From positions 1-11,174 of the forward strand of contig CAMLCW010000163.1 in NCBI GenBank assembly GCA_946478645.1: a stretch of 11,174 nt of DNA, read 5' to 3'. Of the stretch, positions 6,674-11,174 are shown piece after piece. A model generated the notes under the pieces. The model was not told the DNA's origin. It saw only the letters and a program-made list of their open reading frames with translations, and made no database searches. A program made the translations under genes and the position numbers. Positions within the stretch are counted from its first letter, which is position 1. Every line of letters begins with the position of its first letter. The DNA is from an uncultured Variovorax sp. GTDB lineage: Bacteria > Pseudomonadota > Gammaproteobacteria > Burkholderiales > Burkholderiaceae.

Positions 6674-6889
6674 TCAGAGCTTTGCGATCGAAACCTCCGT
6701 CGACTTGACCAGCGCCACCACGTCGGAGCCGATCTTGAGCTGGAGCTCGTCGATCGACCGCGTGGTGATGACCGAGGTCACGATGCCCCAAGCGGTCTCG
6801 ACGTCGACTTCGGAGACGACGTCGCCGCGGATGATCTCGCGGACCTTGCCCTTGAACTGGTTGCGCACGTTGATGGCCTGGATGGACAT
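6674..6889 (-). CDS. ssuF: SsuF-like Mop/TOBE molybdate-binding protein
   Basis: 71 residues forming a single Mop (TOBE) domain: MSIQAINVRNQFKGKVREI, then GDVVSEVDVETAWGIVTSVIT, TRSIDELQLKIGSDVVALVKSTEVSIAKL. It has the family pattern of N-Q-F-KG-V, a V-S-E-V-D-V strand, and the closing V-A-L-VK-S-TEV. Members bind molybdate or other oxyanions as small oligomers in the cytoplasm. In Pseudomonas putida the ssu operon ends with ssuF, which encodes such a protein and is needed for using several organosulfur sources. Its position as the last gene of this ssu operon supports the same name, though its biochemical role there is not settled to my knowledge. A GTG at 6946 overlapping the metY stop would add 19 residues unlike the family, so ATG 6889 is preferred, 53 bases after metY. 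The terminator follows directly. Confidence 0.88.
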   Translation of the reverse strand: MSIQAINVRNQFKGKVREIIRGDVVSEVDVETAWGIVTSVITTRSIDELQLKIGSDVVALVKSTEVSIAKL

Positions 6890-6942
6890 GGTGTTTTCTC
6901 TTTCGGATGGAGGGAAGAAGGAATACAGGAACGGCGCGGCGC

Positions 6943-8232
6943 TCACGACACGGCCGCCGCGAGCGCCTGGTCGAGGTCGGCGATCAGGTCGTCGATGTGC
7001 TCGATGCCGACCGACAGCCGCACCGTGTCTTCGGTGACGCCGGCGCGCGCCAGCTCTTCGGGCGAGAGCTGGCGGTGCGTGGTCGAGGCCGGATGGGTGG
7101 CCAGCGAGCGCACGTCGCCGATGTTCACGAGCCGCGTGAAGAGCTTCAGCGCGTCGAGGAAGCGCGCCCCGCCCTCGCGGCCGCTGCCGATGCCGAAGGT
7201 CAGCACGCCGCTCGCGCGGCCGCCGAAGTACTTCTGCGCGAGCGCATGGTCGGGGTGGTCCTCCAGTGCGGCGTAGTTGACCCAGTTCACGGCCTTGCTG
7301 CGCTTCAGGTGCTGCGCCACCGCGAGCGCATTGCTGCTGATGCGGTCCATGCGCAGCGCCAGCGTCTCGATGCCCTGAAGGATCAGGAACGCGTTGAATG
7401 GAGAGATCGCGGCGCCCGTGTTGCGCAGCGGCACCACGCGCGCGCGGCCGATGTAGGCCGCCGGGCCCAGCGCCTCGGTGTAGACCACGCCGTGGTAGCT
7501 CACGTCGGGCTCGTTCAGGCGCTTGAAGCGCTGCTTGTGCTCGGCCCAGGGGAATTTGCCCGAATCGACGATGGCCCCGCCGATGCTGGTGCCGTGCCCG
7601 CCGAGGTACTTGGTGAGCGAGTGCACCACGATGTCGGCGCCATGCGCGATCGGCCGGCTCAGGTAGGGCGACGGCACTGTGTTGTCGACGATCAGCGGCA
7701 CGCCGTGGCGGTGCGCGATCTCGGCAATGGCCGCGATGTCGGTCACATTGCCGGCCGGGTTGCCGAGCGATTCGACGAACACCGCCTTGGTGTTGGCGTC
7801 GATCAGCGGCTCGAAGCTCGCGGGGTCACGATGGTCCGCAAAGCGCGTGGTGATGCCGAACTGCGGCAGCGTGTGCGCCAGCAGGTTGTAGGTGCCGCCG
7901 TAGAGCGCGGTGCTGCTCACGATGTTGTCGCCGGCCTCGGCGATGGTCTGGATGGCGTAGGTCACGGCGGCCTGGCCCGAGGCCAGCGCGAGCGCCGCGA
8001 TGCCGCCTTCGAGTGCGGCCACGCGCTGCTCGAGCACGTCCTGCGTCGGGTTGTTGATGCGCGTGTAGATGTTGCCCGGCACCTTCAGGTCGAACAGGTC
8101 GGCGCCATGCTGGGCGCTGTCGAAGGCATAGGCCACGGTCTGGTAGATCGGCGGCGCGACTGCGCGCGTGGTCGGCTCGGGCGAGTAGCCGGCATGGACC
8201 GACAGGGTTTCGAATTTCCAGTTCTGCGACAT
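6943..8232 (-). CDS. metY: O-acetylhomoserine sulfhydrylase (aminocarboxypropyltransferase)
   Basis: 429 residues, the normal length of MetY-type enzymes of the Cys/Met-metabolism PLP family. It condenses O-acetylhomoserine with sulfide to give homocysteine and acetate, entering methionine synthesis directly from sulfide. Visible marks are ETLSVHAGYSPEPTT at the start, the YTRINNPT substrate/PLP segment (56-63), SGQAA (85-89), the PLP-binding Asp in VDNTVPSPYL (182-191), and the Schiff-base Lys208 in HSLTKYLGGHG. Near the C-terminus are SLATHPASTTH (377-386) and RLSVGIEHIDDLIADL, which bind the substrate carboxylate and close the domain. Length and these motifs favour O-acetylhomoserine over O-succinylhomoserine (MetZ) as substrate. 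It lies 42 bases after ssuB and 53 bases before ssuF on the same strand, with no terminator between, so it is part of the sulfonate operon, which is not its place in the classical ssu operons I know. The Shine-Dalgarno (AAAGA) is weak. Confidence 0.93.
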   Translation of the reverse strand: MSQNWKFETLSVHAGYSPEPTTRAVAPPIYQTVAYAFDSAQHGADLFDLKVPGNIYTRINNPTQDVLEQRVAALEGGIAALALASGQAAVTYAIQTIAEAGDNIVSSTALYGGTYNLLAHTLPQFGITTRFADHRDPASFEPLIDANTKAVFVESLGNPAGNVTDIAAIAEIAHRHGVPLIVDNTVPSPYLSRPIAHGADIVVHSLTKYLGGHGTSIGGAIVDSGKFPWAEHKQRFKRLNEPDVSYHGVVYTEALGPAAYIGRARVVPLRNTGAAISPFNAFLILQGIETLALRMDRISSNALAVAQHLKRSKAVNWVNYAALEDHPDHALAQKYFGGRASGVLTFGIGSGREGGARFLDALKLFTRLVNIGDVRSLATHPASTTHRQLSPEELARAGVTEDTVRLSVGIEHIDDLIADLDQALAAAVS

Positions 8233-8274
8233 GCAGGTCTTTCGTCAGGTGGAGTGAGGGAACGATCGATGGGT

Positions 8275-9105
8275 TCAGATGGCCCAGCGCAGCGTGTGCG
8301 CTGCTGGCTGTAGCCAGGCGGCGTCCGCCGCGGGCTCGCGCTCGGGCGGCTTCTGCAGCACCCGGTCGAGAATGCGCTTCTCGATCGCCGCGAAGGCCGG
8401 GTCGCCCTGCGAACGCGGCCGCGCCAGCGCGATGGGCTCGTCCAGCGCGATCCGGCCGTCCTCGATCAGGATCACGCGGTCGGCCAGCGCCACCGCTTCC
8501 TGCACGTCGTGCGTCACCAGCAGCGCGGTGAAGCGGTGGCGCAGCCACAGGTCTTCGATCAGGCGGTGCATCTCGATGCGGGTCAGTGCATCGAGCGCGC
8601 CCAGCGGCTCGTCGAGCAGCAGCAGGCGCGGCCGGTGCACCAGCGCCCGTGCAAGGGCCACCCGCTGCCGCTGGCCGCCCGACAGGCGTGCGGGCCATTC
8701 GTTCTCTCGCTCGCCCAGGCCCACCTGCGCCAGCACCTCGCGGCCCCGCGCCTGCGCGTCCGCGGGCAGGCCGAGCGTCACGTTGTCGCGCACGCGGCGC
8801 CAAGGCAGCAGCCGCGCCTCCTGGAACATGATGCGCGTGTCGCCGTGCAGCCCGTCGATGGCCTTGCCGTCGGTGTAGAGCCCGCCGGCGCTCGGCGGTT
8901 CGAGCCCCGCCACCAGCCGCAGCAGCGTGCTCTTGCCGCAGCCGCTGCGCCCGACGATCGCGACGAACTGCCCCGGCGCGATCGCGAGTTGCGTGTTGCG
9001 CAGCACCTCGCGCGCGCCGTAGCGCTTGTGCAGGCCGCGCGCCTCGAGGCGCACACCGCCCGCGATGGCGGGCGCTTGGGGGATGTCTTCCAGAACGGCA
9101 CTCAT
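8275..9105 (-). CDS. ssuB: Sulfonate ABC transporter ATP-binding protein SsuB
   Basis: 276 residues; the cytoplasmic ATPase that powers import through SsuC. It has the Walker A motif GRSGCGKST (52-60), Gln95 in the Q-loop ([10 protein letters not shown], the EARLLPW form typical of the sulfonate/nitrate/taurine subfamily), the signature [15 protein letters not shown] (141-155), Walker [14 protein letters not shown] (161-173) with catalytic Glu166, and the H-loop His199 in VTHD. The last 20 or so residues after the core are Pro/Ala-rich and of no clear role. Only four bases separate its start from the ssuA stop, with GGAG about eight bases before the ATG. Nucleotide-binding subunits of this subfamily serve sulfonates, taurine, nitrate and thiamine precursors; the neighbouring ssuD and metY decide for sulfonates. 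Confidence 0.94.
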   Translation of the reverse strand: MSAVLEDIPQAPAIAGGVRLEARGLHKRYGAREVLRNTQLAIAPGQFVAIVGRSGCGKSTLLRLVAGLEPPSAGGLYTDGKAIDGLHGDTRIMFQEARLLPWRRVRDNVTLGLPADAQARGREVLAQVGLGERENEWPARLSGGQRQRVALARALVHRPRLLLLDEPLGALDALTRIEMHRLIEDLWLRHRFTALLVTHDVQEAVALADRVILIEDGRIALDEPIALARPRSQGDPAFAAIEKRILDRVLQKPPEREPAADAAWLQPAAHTLRWAI

Positions 9106-9109
9106 GAAT

Positions 9110-10084
9110 TCAGGCTCCGGGGTTGAACAGCGCCACCTTCAGCGCATCGATCTTTCTGGGCAGCAGCTTCTCGGCGAAGAAGGCATCGGCGATGCGCTGC
9201 TGTTCGGCCAGGCCACCGGCCGCCACGGGCCGCACCGCATAGCTGCGGCGGCTGTTGGCCTGTTCGATGGTGGGCGCGTCGAGCCCCCACACGGGCGCCA
9301 GCAAGGCGGCCGCCTGCTTCGGGTTCTGCTTGACCCACTTGCCGGTTTTCTCCAGTTCGGCGTAGACCACGCGCAGCACGTCGGGCCGCGCCTTCGCGAA
9401 CCTGGTGCTCGCCAGGTAGTAGCGCTGGTACGACGCAACGCCGGTGCCGTCGGCCAGGATGCGCACCTTCGACTGGCGCTGGGCGGCGGCCAGGAACGGG
9501 TCCCACACCACCCAGGCATCGATGGCGCCCTTCTCGAAGGCGGCGCGGCCATCGGCGGGCGTGAGGTACGCGGGCTCGACGTCCTTGAACGACAGGCCGG
9601 CCTTTTCGAGTGCGGCAATCAACAGGTAGTGCGCGCCTGCGGCTTTGGCGAAACCGACCTTCTTGCCCTTGAGGTCGGCCACGGTCTTGAGCGGCGAGTC
9701 GTCGCGCACGACGATGGCCTGCGCGGCCGGCGACGGTGCCTCCTGGGCCAGGAAGGTCAGGTCGGCACCGGCCGCCTGTGCGAACACGGGGACGGTGTCG
9801 GCCACGTCGGCGCTGATGTCGAGGTTGTCGAGGTTCAGCGCCTCGAGCAGCGGCAGGCCGCTGGTGAACTCGTGCCAGCTCAAGGTCACGCCGAGCGGTG
9901 CGAGCTGCTTCTCGAGCGTGCCCTGCACCTTCAGCAGCGCGATCAGCGTGGACGACTTCTGGTAGCCCAGCCGCACGGTGAGGGGCCGCTGCGGCTGTGC
10001 CAGCACGGCGCCGGCACCCAGCGCGCCGAGCATCGCGGTGATGGCGGTGACGGCGGTGCGGCGATCGATGACGATGGGGTTCAT
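9110..10084 (-). CDS. ssuA: Sulfonate ABC transporter substrate-binding protein SsuA
   Basis: 324 residues; the periplasmic receptor that hands aliphatic sulfonates to SsuC. The N-terminus carries a signal peptide with an Arg pair ([15 protein letters not shown]) and probable cleavage after AVLA at residue 29; the Arg pair resembles a Tat motif but lacks the full consensus. The mature part is a two-lobed SsuA/NMT1-like fold: [16 protein letters not shown] (37-52), the [19 protein letters not shown] segment with a sulfonate-loop SG (75-76), [33 protein letters not shown] (135-155), [15 protein letters not shown] (185-199) and a C-terminal helix pack ending FFAEKLL. An alternative ATG at 10099 overlaps the ssuC stop as ATGA and adds MRARH; I prefer 10084 because GAGGG/AAGG precede it, but the longer form is quite possible. 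In canonical ssu operons ssuA comes before ssuD and ssuC; here it lies between the permease and ATPase genes. Confidence 0.92.
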   Translation of the reverse strand: MNPIVIDRRTAVTAITAMLGALGAGAVLAQPQRPLTVRLGYQKSSTLIALLKVQGTLEKQLAPLGVTLSWHEFTSGLPLLEALNLDNLDISADVADTVPVFAQAAGADLTFLAQEAPSPAAQAIVVRDDSPLKTVADLKGKKVGFAKAAGAHYLLIAALEKAGLSFKDVEPAYLTPADGRAAFEKGAIDAWVVWDPFLAAAQRQSKVRILADGTGVASYQRYYLASTRFAKARPDVLRVVYAELEKTGKWVKQNPKQAAALLAPVWGLDAPTIEQANSRRSYAVRPVAAGGLAEQQRIADAFFAEKLLPRKIDALKVALFNPGA

Positions 10085-10095
10085 GTGCCTTGCCC

Positions 10096-10099
10096 TCAT
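10096..10099 (-). promoter_or_regulatory. ATGA stop/start overlap between ssuC and an alternative ssuA start
   Basis: On the minus strand the ssuC stop TGA (10098-10096) shares bases with an ATG (10099-10097) in the ssuA frame. Such overlaps often mean translational coupling by terminating ribosomes. The internal ATG at 10084 is the competing start. Confidence 0.45.
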
Positions 10100-10947
10100 T
10101 GCGCCGGCTTCTTCTGGTAGCCCGGATGCCAGCGCAGCCACCATTGCTCGAGGCTGCGCGCAAACAGGTCGGCCAGCTTGCCGAGCAGCGCATACAGCAG
10201 GATGCCCACCAGCACGATGTCGGTCTGCAGGAACTCGCGCGCGTTCATCGTGAGATAGCCGATGCCCGACTGCGCCGAGATGGTCTCGGCCACGATCAGG
10301 ATCACCCACATCAGGCCGAGCGAGAAGCGCAGCCCCACGAGGATCGACGACAGCGCGCCCGGCAGGATCACCTCGCGGTACAGCTGCCAGCGCGTGAGGC
10401 CATAGGTGCGGCCCATTTCGATGAGCTGCGGATCGACGTTGCGGATGCCGTGGAAGGTGTTGAGGTAGATCGGAAAGAACACCGACACCGAGATCAGGAA
10501 CAGCTTGGCCGATTCGTCGATGCCGAACCACAGGATCACCAGCGGGATCAGCGCCAGCGCCGGGATGTTGCGCACCATCTGGAAGGTCGAGTCGAGCAGC
10601 GTCTCGAAGAACTTCACCGAGCCCGTCAGCAGCCCCAGCACCAGCCCCGCGCCGCCGCCGATGGCCAGGCCCGCGAGCGCGCGGCCGGCGCTGACCTTGA
10701 CATGCGTCCAGAGCTCACCCGACACCCCTAGCGACCAGCCCGCCTTCAGCACGTCGAGCGGCGCGGGGAGCACCCGCGTGCTGAGCCAGCCCAGCGACGA
10801 GGCGACCTGCCACGCGACGACCAGCGCGAGCGGCACGAGCCACGGCAAAAGCCGCTTCGCCACGTTGCCGCCAAAGGCTTTGAGCGCGCCGCCGGCGCCC
10901 TCGGCGGGCGCGAGCGACGGCAGCCCGTGTTGTATTTGTTCAACCAT
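10096..10947 (-). CDS. ssuC: Sulfonate ABC transporter permease SsuC
   Basis: 283 residues; the inner-membrane channel subunit, working as a dimer with SsuB. After a soluble N-terminal stretch of about 30 residues there are six likely membrane segments, at roughly 33-54, 91-110, 126-142, 147-165, 204-222 and 243-262. The EAA loop, which docks on SsuB, reads EMGRTYGLTRWQLYREVILPGA (177-198). The pattern RNIPALALIPLVILWFGI followed by SAKLFLISVSVFFPIYLNT is the signature of the SsuC/TauC/NrtB permease group. AGGAA at 10953-10957 sits five bases before the ATG at 10947, supporting this start. It lies 12 bases after the ssuD stop. Substrate type is taken from the adjoining ssuD; the sequence alone cannot separate sulfonate from taurine permeases. 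Confidence 0.94.
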   Translation of the reverse strand: MVEQIQHGLPSLAPAEGAGGALKAFGGNVAKRLLPWLVPLALVVAWQVASSLGWLSTRVLPAPLDVLKAGWSLGVSGELWTHVKVSAGRALAGLAIGGGAGLVLGLLTGSVKFFETLLDSTFQMVRNIPALALIPLVILWFGIDESAKLFLISVSVFFPIYLNTFHGIRNVDPQLIEMGRTYGLTRWQLYREVILPGALSSILVGLRFSLGLMWVILIVAETISAQSGIGYLTMNAREFLQTDIVLVGILLYALLGKLADLFARSLEQWWLRWHPGYQKKPAQ

Positions 10948-10959
10948 GGGAATTCCTGC

Positions 10960-11174
10960 CTAGCTTTGTGAGACGAGCCGCGAAGGCGCGTCGAGATTGG
11001 CGACCACTTCACCGAAAGGACCACCGACAGGGCCGCCCGCGAGCCGCGCCTGCGCCCGGCGCGAGAGCAGCGGGAACACCAGCTCGGCGAAGCGATAGGC
11101 TTCCTCGAGATGCGGGTAGCCCGAGAGAATGAACTTGTCGAGGCCGAGCGCGGCGTATTCCTCGATGCGCGCGG
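10960..11174 (-). CDS. ssuD: Alkanesulfonate monooxygenase SsuD, C-terminal part
   Basis: The window edge cuts this gene, leaving the last 71 codons plus two bases before the TAG at 10960-10962. Read on the minus strand, the product ends with [32 protein letters not shown] and [13 protein letters not shown]. These match the C-terminus of FMNH2-dependent alkanesulfonate monooxygenases (bacterial luciferase-like TIM barrel), in which [14 protein letters not shown] forms late barrel elements and GPFGE is near the C-terminal end. SsuD uses reduced FMN from a flavin reductase (SsuE) and oxygen to cleave the C-S bond of alkanesulfonates, releasing an aldehyde and sulfite in the cytoplasm. The catalytic residues lie in the missing N-terminal part, so activity cannot be judged here. 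It is transcribed first among the visible operon genes. Confidence 0.9.
   Translation of the reverse strand, partial: ARIEEYAALGLDKFILSGYPHLEEAYRFAELVFPLLSRRAQARLAGGPVGGPFGEVVANLDAPSRLVSQS

Noticed and set aside
6890..6946. A longer 90-residue SsuF starting at GTG 6946, overlapping the metY stop
   Set aside because: The 19 added residues (starting SAAPFLYSFFPPSE) are unlike Mop proteins, and the ATG at 6889 gives the normal 71-residue length.
9106..9111. GAATTC (EcoRI-type sites) directly before the ssuB start, and again at 10950-10955 before the ssuC start, like cloning joints
   Set aside because: Both lie in natural operon junctions with normal ribosome-site spacing, and the flanking genes are intact and in usual style; coincidence is enough.
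1..11174. Mobile elements, CRISPR arrays, tRNA/rRNA genes, toxin-antitoxin or defence modules
   Set aside because: No transposase, integrase, direct-repeat array, structural RNA or small paired genes could be recognised, and composition is uniform through the window.

Overview
The window is 11,174 bases of very GC-rich DNA, densely coded, with long open frames on both strands. Protein flavour and gene content suggest a Betaproteobacterium of the order Burkholderiales, most likely family Comamonadaceae and Variovorax-like. This is a judgement from remembered protein similarity, not a search result. I see no transposase, integrase, phage gene, CRISPR array, tRNA or rRNA. It reads as ordinary chromosome with two or three features worth a closer look.

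Left part (1-3857). The 3' end of an Asp/Glu-racemase-like gene runs rightward and overlaps by 14 bases the end of a convergent flavin-dependent halogenase-like gene (482-1840, minus). That gene is divergent, across about 107 bases, from an AraC-type regulator with an N-terminal helix-turn-helix and a C-terminal GyrI-like effector domain (1948-2796). The regulator is followed closely by an exported alpha/beta hydrolase (2832-3857).

Middle part (3864-6652). A serine O-acetyltransferase of the EpsC type (minus) is divergent from a two-gene rightward unit. That unit is a SurE-family nucleotidase with a signal peptide, then a short-spaced unrecognised lipoprotein. The unit meets a strong intrinsic terminator at 6622-6652 that belongs to the opposite strand.

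Right part (6674-11174, all minus). A sulfonate-sulfur operon is read right to left: ssuD (5' end beyond the window), ssuC, ssuA, ssuB, an O-acetylhomoserine sulfhydrylase (metY) and a 71-residue Mop/TOBE protein matching SsuF. Junctions are tight: 12 bases, a possible ATGA overlap, 4 bases, 42 bases and 53 bases. The terminator closes the operon.

How the genes work together. SsuABC imports organosulfonates and SsuD releases sulfite from them. After reduction to sulfide by enzymes outside the window, MetY can fix the sulfur as homocysteine. EpsC makes O-acetylserine, the competing sulfide acceptor for cysteine. The right two thirds therefore has a clear organosulfur theme, interrupted by the exported SurE/lipoprotein pair. 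The left third has no evident link to it. I found no clearly new multi-gene defence or mobile system. The best candidates for something undescribed are the exported SurE plus lipoprotein pair and the stand-alone halogenase with its divergent regulator.
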